Assembly (NCBI GenBank): GCA_027005175.1
Contig: JALTMC010000588.1
Location: 1-13,523 of the forward strand
Source: Myxococcales bacterium
GTDB lineage: Bacteria > Myxococcota_C > UBA6777
Length of the DNA stretch: 13,523 nt
Direction of reading: 5' to 3'
Shown: positions 6,545-13,523 of the stretch, piece by piece
How positions within the stretch are numbered: position 1 is the stretch's first letter
Layout: the number at the start of each line of letters is the position of its first letter
Notes under the pieces: generated by a model
What the model saw: the letters and a program-made list of their open reading frames with translations, nothing else
Told to the model about the DNA's origin: nothing
The model's database searches: none
Position numbers and translations under genes: made by a program

Positions 6545-7387
6545 CTACTCTTGTAAGGCAGGAACCCAATAGGTATCTCGACCTCCCACTTTGTCTTTGG
6601 ATACAGGATTTCCAAGAGGATCTTCTCCCTTGTTGTAAATCATCACAAACCGCTCGTAATCCAGATCTGTATCAATGGCTTGTTGGATCACATGACGCAC
6701 TGCGTTGAAGAGTGCTGTTGTTTCATCCGAAGAAAGAGAACTTGCCGGTCGTGATGGACTGATCCGAGTCTGGTACAAAGCTTCACAAACATAAACGTTA
6801 CCGATCCCAGACTGCTTTTTTTGGTCCAACAAAAAGACTTTGATGGGTTGGCGACTCTTCGCAGCTCTGCTTTGAAAATCTCCCAACTCCCATGGCTTTG
6901 AGAAAGCTGCATCCGTTTCCGGAAGGATCAAAACTTCGGGACCTAATTTCGCCACATTTTCAACATCTGCGGGGTCCTGGATCGCTGGAAAGGCAAGGAC
7001 ATGACCTCGATAATCAGGATCATTAAAAAACAACGTCTCTCCCTGCTCATTCGTCATCCAGAAGGTATTGGTCTTCTCTTTGGGTGGATTGCGATGACGT
7101 TTGTAGTTGGAAAGAAATGGATCACCCTCCACACTCCAGCGTCCTTTGAACATCAGATGTGAAGTCACAACTCCTCGTCGCATACGGAAAATAATCTGCT
7201 TTCCGCGCTGTGTCACATCCTCAATCACATTGTGATCTGCCAACTCTGCACACACAGCATCTTTCTCTGCATCTGATAGCCCCTTAAGATGGGCTTTCCC
7301 TTTCCAGCCGCAATCCTTAATCACCCAACCAACAATACGATCGCGCAAATAACGAACTTGTACGTTAACTTCCGGAAATTCAGGCAT
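6545..7387 (-). CDS. Fpg/Nei-family DNA glycosylase with a zincless finger
   Basis: This 280-residue base-excision-repair protein should remove oxidised bases and cut the strand by beta/delta-elimination. After Met removal the N-terminal Pro nucleophile and Glu are in MPEFPEV. The conserved lysine lies in QRGKQI (Lys63). HLMFKGRW (77-84) and NDPDYRGH (122-129) are family blocks. The helix-two-turn-helix region reads IKVFLLDQKKQSGIGNVYVCEAL (from 182), including Asn197. The C-terminal finger keeps its hairpin arginine (GGRDTYWVP, Arg270) and ends in ALQE, but all four zinc cysteines are absent: the usual PCxxCG and CPxCQ positions have no Cys. Start ATG has GGAG six bases upstream. Lesion preference, Fpg-like or Nei-like, cannot be assigned with confidence. 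Confidence 0.92.
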   Translation of the reverse strand: MPEFPEVNVQVRYLRDRIVGWVIKDCGWKGKAHLKGLSDAEKDAVCAELADHNVIEDVTQRGKQIIFRMRRGVVTSHLMFKGRWSVEGDPFLSNYKRHRNPPKEKTNTFWMTNEQGETLFFNDPDYRGHVLAFPAIQDPADVENVAKLGPEVLILPETDAAFSKPWELGDFQSRAAKSRQPIKVFLLDQKKQSGIGNVYVCEALYQTRISPSRPASSLSSDETTALFNAVRHVIQQAIDTDLDYERFVMIYNKGEDPLGNPVSKDKVGGRDTYWVPALQE

Positions 7388-7822
7388 ATCTCTCTCCCAT
7401 GACTTTGTTATGCTCCATTGGTTCTGCTCAACTCTATATCCTTATTCTGTCGTGGAAGAGAGAATAGCACAAACCAATGTCACAACGTGTCAGAGGAGTC
7501 AGACAACGAGCATATCACCACAAGTACGTGTTGAATGAGTTCTCTTGCCCGAACGATTCACGTTGTTCGTCGCGAGGCGACGGAAAGCACAAGCAGAGCC
7601 AAGGAAGGCACAGGATCGCCCCCGCAGGCGGAACATCGTACCGTCGAGACGGACGAATCGTGACATGACGATGGCCCTCGATGCACAGCGAGCTCTGATT
7701 CAGGGGACCCGGATTGGCACTCTTGGTGCTGGCTAGGAAATCCGTAACCAGAGTCTCTGCTTCCACATCGGATCATACACGTCATCGACGCTTGTCAAAA
7801 TGATAGGCTAGCAGCCACCAGG
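7388..7822. other. Non-coding region with GC-rich hairpins
   Basis: The 435 bp between the OmpA-family gene and the glycosylase gene contain only short open frames on both strands with no protein-like features. At 7540-7660 there are successive inverted repeats: CGTCGC/GCGACG (7568-7573 with 7577-7582), GCC/GGC around aaggaa, CCGC/GCGG near 7622-7632, and TCGT-a-CCGT/ACGG-ACGA (7636-7656). Together they suggest a structured RNA or a set of protein sites. No T-tract terminator is present for the OmpA gene. Confidence 0.4.
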
Positions 7823-8701
7823 TTATCGACTTGCCAAAACAGGAGAGTGACAAACCCAAAAAGGAGAGGAGTGCTGGGCCAGTTTGAGTTCTTTAAGATT
7901 GGGGACCAAAACGATCTCTGTGCGACGATTCAGCGCTCGATTTTCCTTTGACTCATTATCGGCAGTGGGTTGGAACTGCCCAAAGCCGGCAGCAGACACC
8001 ATACTGGGTGGCATTCCAGCTTTCAGCATGACCATAAGGACAGCCAAAGCACGGCGGGAAGACAAGCTCCAATTGAACTTGGCACGACCTCGATTATCAG
8101 TATGACCTGTCACTTGCCAACGTCGTTTGGTCGTTTTGAGCAAAGTCGTGACTTCTGTGATAGCTTGCTTTCCTGCTCGTTTAACATTAGCTCGGCCAGA
8201 GTCAAATAAGATATTCTCTGCAAGCTGCAAAACAAACATCCCATTCCGCATTTTCACACGAAGTTTTCCAGCTTTTACCATATTTTGAAGAGAGGCACGC
8301 AAGCGATCAAAGAGAGCTTTCCGGCGCTGTGCCAGAGCCCGAAGCCGCTCGATCTGATCGATTGCGGCTTGCAAACGAGCACCCAGTTGACCACGCTTGG
8401 CTGCCAAAGACCGAACATTCTCCAGGCAACGTTGCCGTGCCTCAGAAAGTGCTGCCAGTTGTCGCTCCAACTTTTGTTTGAATCGTGTCAGGCGTTTGTT
8501 GGCAACCCGAGATCTTGCAAGCTTCCCCTTCGTAACGGTCCACTTCGCCTGAAAAGTATCACTTTGTTGTTGAAGCTTACGGATCTGGAGTTTGAGCCCA
8601 TCCACAATTTTAATGTGATTTTTCTTCCAAACACAGCCAGACAACACCAGAGCAAGAAGCCCAATTCCCAAAAATCGACATAACATTTGCCTATACTTCA
8701 T
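7823..8701 (-). CDS. OmpA-family peptidoglycan-binding lipoprotein
   Basis: The protein has 292 residues from ATG at 8701; a GTG one codon earlier is an alternative, and a GAGGGAGAGGG ribosome-binding stretch serves either. The signal peptide ends in the lipobox LSGC (Cys23), with Val at +2, predicting outer-membrane retention. Residues about 35-145 are a long basic coiled coil rich in Leu, Gln, Arg and Lys. The OmpA/MotB-like domain covers about 150-268, with FDSG, VTGHTDNRG (Asp202 for diaminopimelate binding), NWSLSSRRALAV and ENRALNRRTEIVLVPN. It should tether the outer membrane to peptidoglycan. The domain is followed by an unusual tail of about 25 residues containing Cys284. It lies 110 bp downstream of the giant lipoprotein gene in the same direction, possibly one operon. 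Confidence 0.92.
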   Translation of the reverse strand: MKYRQMLCRFLGIGLLALVLSGCVWKKNHIKIVDGLKLQIRKLQQQSDTFQAKWTVTKGKLARSRVANKRLTRFKQKLERQLAALSEARQRCLENVRSLAAKRGQLGARLQAAIDQIERLRALAQRRKALFDRLRASLQNMVKAGKLRVKMRNGMFVLQLAENILFDSGRANVKRAGKQAITEVTTLLKTTKRRWQVTGHTDNRGRAKFNWSLSSRRALAVLMVMLKAGMPPSMVSAAGFGQFQPTADNESKENRALNRRTEIVLVPNLKELKLAQHSSPFWVCHSPVLASR

Positions 8702-8811
8702 CACCGCTGCCCTCTCCCTCCCTCACGGGAAAACGAACGTTTTTAAAGGCTATGCTTCCCACAGAAAACACAACCTCCCTTCAACGAGGCTCCACCTTCT
8801 CTCTTCTTCAC

Positions 8812-11800
8812 CTATTTTATGGAGAAGTTGAACGGTTGAGAGCGTTGGTTATCTGGGTTCACCACAACCATCTTTAGCACATCACCCTTTTTGAATGATT
8901 TGGTGTCAAACGAGTCCAAGTAGGCGCGAGAGGACGAGCTATAGCGCAAGGGGAATGTCCTGAGGCCAATCGCTACAAAAGCTCCGTTTGCGAACTCCGA
9001 ACCATAAACGGTAACTGTTCCTTTCCATCCGTGTGTGACGCTACTGGGGCTCAACGATGTAATGGATGGGGGTGGAGATTTTGCGAGGTAAAACTCATAG
9101 TCCGTTGTTTTGTATTGTTTGCCACTGTAAGTAGCTTCATAGCGAACCGTGTGTTTACCTGCCTTCATCCCTGCCGTGCTGAAGCTACGGAAGGTGCAAT
9201 ATTGGTAATAAGATCCCCTATAATAGCAGTACCGAGAGTTCGTTATGGCTTTTCCATCGAGATATATGGTGGGTGACGAGGTCCGTGGCCAGTTAAAGCC
9301 GTAAACGTAGAGTGTGTAGGAACGGTTGGGATACATTGGAGTTGATGTACTTGATCCATACACGTGAGTAATGGTCGGTTTACCACCTCGCTTAGAGAGT
9401 GCGATGGAAAAGGGCAATGATGATTTTCCGTTGGGTCCCTGCATGGTGACGGTAAGATGCCCCTCCGTCATACCCTTTGTATCAAACACCAAGGAACGGC
9501 GGAACGAAGAAGTTCCAGTCAAGGGATAAGTACTTAGGCCTTTGCGTAAGAATGCGCTGCTGGGAAAATTTCCACCATAGATCGAATACGACTTTTGAGT
9601 TCCAATATCAAAGAAATAGTAATTGGAGTTTCGGACATACCCGATATGAGGTGGAGGTGATGGGCGCAGCACAAAGTTCAGCACATTACTCTTCTTGTTG
9701 GAGATGGGATGCTGGAGTTGAATTTTGTACGTACCTTCCTTCAAAGTCGCGGCATCAAACGTTCCACTGACTCGCGCAGATGAACTGGTGGGATAGGTAT
9801 AGGTATAGGTGATCCGAAAGACATTCTTACCCTTCGTTCCATATTCCGTGGAGCCCGGGGGGCCTACAATAGAGACAATCGGATTGGTCGTGCACCGGTT
9901 GGAAGTGTTGCTTGGGCAGAAGTGCTTTGCATAGATGGAGAATGAAAAGCTCCGCCCGGTCAGACCCGTGGAAGGAGAAAGACGCTCAATGGTCGGATCG
10001 GGAATCGGTTTGATGGTCACTGGGGCTGGATTGCTTCTCTCTCCCGTTGGGAGTTCAAAGTAAACCAAATACACACCTGCTTTAAGGCCGGAAGTGTTGA
10101 AATTTCCTCGCACACTCGAATGAGTGTTGTGGAGATGGGTGTATGTGACCACAACAGTAGAGGCGGGAAGAACCTTCTTTGCGGAGTCTATGACAACAAC
10201 CTTGGGATTTGTGATGCACCTGTAGGAGGATCTCGAACCGTTTGTCTTGCAGAACCGATCACCATAAAGAGTGAGTGATTGGGTTCCACTTCCTTCAAAG
10301 AATACTGTAGGAGAGACCCGACTGAGTACGGGTGGTGGAAATGGCTTCGCCAACACGGGATACAGGTTGCTCTTCTTCCCACCCTCTTCCACATGGATAT
10401 AGTAAGTACCAACTTTCAAGGTTTTAAAATCCAGGCCGTCAGCCGTCAGTTGAAATCCACTACTATACTTCGTTGTGACTTTGTTTCCGTTGAAATAGAC
10501 AACCGAGTTTTTCGTATAGCCACGACCTGTAATAATCACGCCATTATGAACCTTGCCACGCTCAAATTCATACGTTGAAACAGCGCTGATATAAGGTTCG
10601 TACTTGGCTGCCAGAATCGAAAACTTCACAGGTGGACTTTTCTTACTATTGCCATTATCGACGACAACATCAACGGTCGTTCCAGCCGTTGCTCCCACAA
10701 AGGAGATGGCTTTGTCTGTCACGATCTCCTTCTCTGATTTCACAGTTGCCGCGACGACTTTACCACCCCACAACAACTTGGCATTTTTGCTAAAATTCAG
10801 ACCGCGAACGGCAATAATTTTAGAGTCACCTACATTGGCGTAGGGGGGTGCGATCTGAGAAATGAATGGCTGAGGAGCCTCTGTCACAAGGAAGGAAGCT
10901 TCAGGTCCAGCATTGTTGCAGGGATTGACAACACGGATTTTATGCACCCCAGGCTTCAATCCTGTCAGGTCCAACTCTGCTGTGAGGGAGTAGCAGTAGG
11001 AAGTTCCACTACAAGAGGTCTTTTGAACTTTGCCATCAAGCGTGACAACTGCACCCAACTCAAAGCGTTTGGAGGTTGAGTTGGATGTTGCATACAACAA
11101 AGCACTCACCTTGGTGTCGGCACGACCGGCTGCCGGTCGCACCTCTCGAATGCTTGGTTTTGCGATCGATGACCCACTCACAAGGGGGAATCCAACAGGA
11201 CTTGATTTGGCGTTGGGGCCATTTTCCACAAATACTTGATAACTACACCGGGAGCTAGCACAAGCATATCCGGTCGAGCACTTTCTTGAAGTACCATTGC
11301 AATACGAGGTGGGACTTGGAGATAATTTCGATGCATTGAGGCGTATTTTTAGTTCTTTGTTGCTCACAAAGGTTAGCTTGTTCGTGGCAGAGGTGGTGGT
11401 GTACACCGTATTGAAAAAAGTCAGCTTCGCAGTTTTTGCAAAGTTGGAACCAAAGATCCTCACATCTGTATCGCACTGTGTATTCCACCCACTTGGAGTA
11501 AGGTTTGAGATCGAGGGAACTCGGTACGTGATTGTGATCTTAAACTGATTGGACTTCTTCTTGTTTGTGTTCATGACATACGCAAGAACATCGCCTGCTT
11601 TCCATGTCCCCTTTGTCGTATCAATCGTTGCTACAAGATACGATGTACTCTTAAACTGCAGATTCTTTCCACTGATCTCTTGGTTCCCAAGGAATAGCTT
11701 GATTCCAGGTCGAAAACGCTGACCGTAGATGTTAAGAGTGGTTGTATCGTTGAGATACACAAAGAATGGCAGAATTCGGTCGAGATTGGGAGTCGGGTCT

Positions 11801-12612
11801 TTCCCCTCCACTTCAAACTCTTCTTTGTTTGAGATCTTACCATCCGGATTGCGAACCCAAACTTTGTACTTCCCTTCTTTCAGCGTTGTGAGATCAAGAG
11901 AGGGATCAGCATCCACTTCGTCACGACGAATACGTTTGGATGGAATCGCCTTTCCATTAAAAACAATGACAGCACCCTGAAGAAATCCCGTACCATGAAC
12001 ACTAAAAGGTATCTTCTTTCCCTCCCCACCGTTCGGGGGATTCAGCACCTTCAAGATAGGAGAGTTTGCTTCCGGCAGAACTGTAAATTTAAGCTTGCTT
12101 GAAGAGCGATTTCCAGGGTTGCGAACCTGGACATCATACTCGCCCGCCAATGTTTTCGAGAGATCAAGTTTGAACACAAGCTCTTTGTCATTGGTGACAG
12201 TGGTCGGCATCGGTACAAGCTGGAAGAGGACATTCGAGCTATTCGCTTCGTTCGCACCCTTGACGAATCCAGTACCGGAGACTTTGATATCGTATTTGGC
12301 ACCAGCAATCCCAACGTTGGGAATCATCTTAGCAAACGTTGGAGGAGGCAGTGTTTTAATCGTAAATTTCAGAGCCGTCGATTCTTCACGGTTGGGGTTG
12401 CGGACTTTGATATCGTATTCGCCCGGTTTTTTTGTCAGCTCTAAGGTCACGACCAGAGTGGTTGCGTTGTCATATTTTACTTTGCCAGCGAGGACAGCAA
12501 TACCATCAAACAGGACGGATGCTTGTTTGGAAAAGCCATCCCCTGTCAAAACAACCTGTACCGTTGTACCAGAGAAGCCAACCGCAGGATCGAGTTTGGA
12601 GAGGGAGGGCTT
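8812..12612 (-). repeat. Coding region of about 13 IPT/TIG-like repeats
   Basis: The repeats run from about residue 257 to the C-terminus of the giant lipoprotein. They are diverged at DNA level and no long identical stretch was seen, so the expansion is old. Repeats 9 and 10 are the most similar neighbours, sharing the FC(x6-11)RC(x)TNP disulfide-loop insertion. Confidence 0.75.
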
Positions 12613-13380
12613 CAATCCAAAGTCATCAAGAACTTCAACAGTCATGGTATCGGGGTCGCTCGACTCCAAACCATCGTGGACAACCAGTTGCACGATATAC
12701 TTACCGGTTTTGTCAGGAGTAAAACTCGGACTCTTTGTTTTTGCGTCTTTGATCGTGCTCGCGCTTCCATCCGGTAAAGCCTTCAATGTCCACTCGTACG
12801 TAAGAACGTCACCTTCGGGATCTTTTGAGCGAGCACCATCCAGTTGAACCTTGATTCCAACACCTGCGACTTGGTCCGGCCCGGCATCAGCAGTGGGCTT
12901 TTCATTTTGGTCTGTGCCAAACACACTGATCGTATGACGTGCAGGATCACTTTTCGCCCCCTTACTATCTGTCACGATCAGCTGAACGATAAATGTACCG
13001 CCGACATCAGCAGTGAAAGAGGGGGCCGCCTGGGTCGGCTTATCAAATGCGGCCTTACTTCCAGAGGGACGCTCCACAAAACTCCATGCAAAAGTCAATG
13101 GCGTATTCCCATCCGGATCAGAGCTGTTGAAACCACTCAAACGCAAGACCGCAGACTGACGAGCCTTTGTCTCGCCAGCAATCACTGCGATGGGTTTGGT
13201 GTTGGCGATATCCACGGTAGCACATTTGCGTTTAACGCAACGCTCTTTCGCCTTGCAGTCTCCATTCGTCTTGCAAGATTCACTATTTGAAGATGGATTG
13301 GAGCAACCCACCCAAAGGAACAGACCAACAGTGATCGCAAAAAACCCTGCCACACGTTTGCACAAATGTAACCTCAACAT
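8812..13380 (-). CDS. Giant surface lipoprotein with PKD and IPT/TIG repeats
   Basis: The protein has 1522 residues from the ATG at 13380, eight bases after AAGGAG; an ATG two codons earlier would sit only two bases from that site. A signal peptide ends at Cys26 (LWVGCSNP; the -3 Trp is atypical for a lipobox). A four-cysteine module occupies 36-53. Two PKD-like domains follow at about 61-153 and 161-252, each with SDPDG/KDPEG, FAWS/YEWT and FIVQL/YIVQL. The rest is about 13 IPT/TIG-like Ig repeats of about 85-115 residues, recognised by xPxIxxLxPxxG starts, GxGF cores and VRNPxxxxSN ends. Repeat 5 carries a second four-cysteine module; repeats 6, 9, 10 and 12 carry cysteine pairs likely to form disulfides. 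No catalytic motif or anchoring domain other than the lipid is seen. A fibrous adhesin or scaffold role is inferred. It may be co-transcribed with the OmpA-family gene. Confidence 0.9.
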   Translation of the reverse strand: MLRLHLCKRVAGFFAITVGLFLWVGCSNPSSNSESCKTNGDCKAKERCVKRKCATVDIANTKPIAVIAGETKARQSAVLRLSGFNSSDPDGNTPLTFAWSFVERPSGSKAAFDKPTQAAPSFTADVGGTFIVQLIVTDSKGAKSDPARHTISVFGTDQNEKPTADAGPDQVAGVGIKVQLDGARSKDPEGDVLTYEWTLKALPDGSASTIKDAKTKSPSFTPDKTGKYIVQLVVHDGLESSDPDTMTVEVLDDFGLKPSLSKLDPAVGFSGTTVQVVLTGDGFSKQASVLFDGIAVLAGKVKYDNATTLVVTLELTKKPGEYDIKVRNPNREESTALKFTIKTLPPPTFAKMIPNVGIAGAKYDIKVSGTGFVKGANEANSSNVLFQLVPMPTTVTNDKELVFKLDLSKTLAGEYDVQVRNPGNRSSSKLKFTVLPEANSPILKVLNPPNGGEGKKIPFSVHGTGFLQGAVIVFNGKAIPSKRIRRDEVDADPSLDLTTLKEGKYKVWVRNPDGKISNKEEFEVEGKDPTPNLDRILPFFVYLNDTTTLNIYGQRFRPGIKLFLGNQEISGKNLQFKSTSYLVATIDTTKGTWKAGDVLAYVMNTNKKKSNQFKITITYRVPSISNLTPSGWNTQCDTDVRIFGSNFAKTAKLTFFNTVYTTTSATNKLTFVSNKELKIRLNASKLSPSPTSYCNGTSRKCSTGYACASSRCSYQVFVENGPNAKSSPVGFPLVSGSSIAKPSIREVRPAAGRADTKVSALLYATSNSTSKRFELGAVVTLDGKVQKTSCSGTSYCYSLTAELDLTGLKPGVHKIRVVNPCNNAGPEASFLVTEAPQPFISQIAPPYANVGDSKIIAVRGLNFSKNAKLLWGGKVVAATVKSEKEIVTDKAISFVGATAGTTVDVVVDNGNSKKSPPVKFSILAAKYEPYISAVSTYEFERGKVHNGVIITGRGYTKNSVVYFNGNKVTTKYSSGFQLTADGLDFKTLKVGTYYIHVEEGGKKSNLYPVLAKPFPPPVLSRVSPTVFFEGSGTQSLTLYGDRFCKTNGSRSSYRCITNPKVVVIDSAKKVLPASTVVVTYTHLHNTHSSVRGNFNTSGLKAGVYLVYFELPTGERSNPAPVTIKPIPDPTIERLSPSTGLTGRSFSFSIYAKHFCPSNTSNRCTTNPIVSIVGPPGSTEYGTKGKNVFRITYTYTYPTSSSARVSGTFDAATLKEGTYKIQLQHPISNKKSNVLNFVLRPSPPPHIGYVRNSNYYFFDIGTQKSYSIYGGNFPSSAFLRKGLSTYPLTGTSSFRRSLVFDTKGMTEGHLTVTMQGPNGKSSLPFSIALSKRGGKPTITHVYGSSTSTPMYPNRSYTLYVYGFNWPRTSSPTIYLDGKAITNSRYCYYRGSYYQYCTFRSFSTAGMKAGKHTVRYEATYSGKQYKTTDYEFYLAKSPPPSITSLSPSSVTHGWKGTVTVYGSEFANGAFVAIGLRTFPLRYSSSSRAYLDSFDTKSFKKGDVLKMVVVNPDNQRSQPFNFSIK
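11245..11301 (-). other. Four-cysteine module inserted in IPT/TIG repeat 5
   Basis: Residues 694-712 read C-x6-C-STGYA-C-ASSR-C. The N-terminal module of the same protein (13222-13275) reads C-x5-C-KAKER-C-VKRK-C. The last two spacings are identical (x5, x4). The insertion lies between the strand ending in ASKLSPSPTS and the closing strand YQVFVENGPN, replacing a short turn in other repeats. Confidence 0.75.
13222..13275 (-). other. N-terminal four-cysteine module of the giant lipoprotein
   Basis: The module C-x5-C-x5-C-x4-C directly follows the lipidated cysteine and a Ser/Asn-rich linker. Similar small cysteine modules are frequent at the N-termini of lipoproteins from Myxococcota and relatives, where they presumably form two disulfides in the periplasm or at the surface. 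Confidence 0.65.
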
Positions 13381-13393
13381 AACCATGACTCCT

Positions 13394-13523
13394 TCAAAAA
13401 AACATACAATGACGTCGCCTATAATTCTCTAAAAAACGAACAATGTCAAGAGCCTCTAATCTCTCAAGGTGCGGTATCCTGCCCAGATGAAGCATTTTGT
13501 TTTCAACACGTTTGCTCAAGAAG
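13394..13523. other. Right edge: possible partial gene, direction unclear
   Basis: Two readings compete. On the minus strand a frame is open from the edge to TGA at 13394-13396 (42 residues, ending LENYRRRHCMFF), with its stop touching the next gene's ribosome-binding site as in an operon; its use of AGG, AGA and ATA codons and the promoter inside it argue against coding. On the plus strand ATG at 13487 opens MKHFVFNTFAQE to the edge, without a good ribosome-binding site. Neither can be settled in this window. Confidence 0.25.
13421..13449 (-). promoter_or_regulatory. Sigma70-like promoter for the giant lipoprotein gene
   Basis: On the minus strand a perfect TTGACA (13444-13449) is followed after 17 bp by AATTAT (13421-13426), four of six matches to TATAAT. 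This would start transcription about 30 bp before the coding start, with the AAGGAG ribosome-binding site in between. On the plus strand the same spot holds a perfect TATAAT (13420-13425) without a recognisable -35 box. Confidence 0.5.

Noticed and set aside
7477-7766. Short open frames on both strands in the 435-bp gap
   Set aside because: They are low in hydrophobic structure, lack ribosome-binding sites and overlap each other; the hairpins explain their composition.
3511-7795. Shared 14-mer tcatcgacgcttgt at 3511-3524 and 7782-7795
   Set aside because: A 14-base match somewhere in 13.5 kb on two strands is about what chance predicts, and the flanks do not match.
8730-8743. AAAAC/GTTTT hairpin between the giant lipoprotein and OmpA genes as a terminator
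   Set aside because: The five-pair AT-rich stem is too weak and no proper T-tract follows on the minus strand.
12095-12847. Plus-strand open frame of 250 codons
   Set aside because: It lies antisense within the PKD and first IPT/TIG repeats of the giant lipoprotein, has no ribosome-binding site and no recognisable motif.

Overview
The window looks like chromosomal DNA of a Gram-negative bacterium of the former Deltaproteobacteria, most likely Myxococcota or a related group. This is an inference from gene content: an eukaryote-like Ser/Thr kinase with a DWG (not DFG) motif and a C-terminal membrane domain, two lipoproteins, a long surface protein made of PKD and IPT/TIG (Ig-like) repeats with a small four-cysteine module common in such predators and soil bacteria, and a ferrochelatase with an unusual CCxC cluster. 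Base composition is about half GC by eye, low for classical myxobacteria. No rRNA, tRNA, integrase, transposase or CRISPR was seen.

Layout, left to right. (1) 1-1890: the last 39 codons of an ABC exporter (+) converge on hemH (-); upstream of hemH on the same strand is a 160-residue single-pass membrane protein of unknown function. (2) 1891-3245: a 245-bp hairpin-rich divergent region, then ddl (D-Ala-D-Ala ligase, +). (3) 3246-4397: mostly non-coding, with a 30-bp repeat pair, a 58-residue zinc-binding protein (-), an AT-rich stretch and a striking tandem array of 40-bp units. (4) 4398-6494: the membrane Ser/Thr kinase (+), converging on (5) 6545-7387: an Fpg/Nei-type DNA glycosylase (-) whose zinc finger has lost all four cysteines. 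(6) 7388-7822: a non-coding stretch with several GC-rich hairpins. (7) 7823-13380: an OmpA-family lipoprotein and, upstream on the same strand, a 1522-residue lipoprotein with 2 PKD-like and about 13 IPT/TIG-like repeats, preceded by a good sigma70-type promoter. The right edge is ambiguous.

How the genes relate. hemH (haem), ddl and the OmpA protein (peptidoglycan synthesis and anchoring), and the glycosylase (base-excision repair) are housekeeping or envelope functions. The OmpA lipoprotein and the IPT/TIG lipoprotein form a cell-envelope pair. I see no complete defence, secretion or biosynthetic system. The most unusual content is non-coding: three short direct-repeat pairs at or near gene 3' ends, two of them with exactly the same 75-bp offset, and the 40-bp array with a 22-bp perfect palindrome at its left edge.
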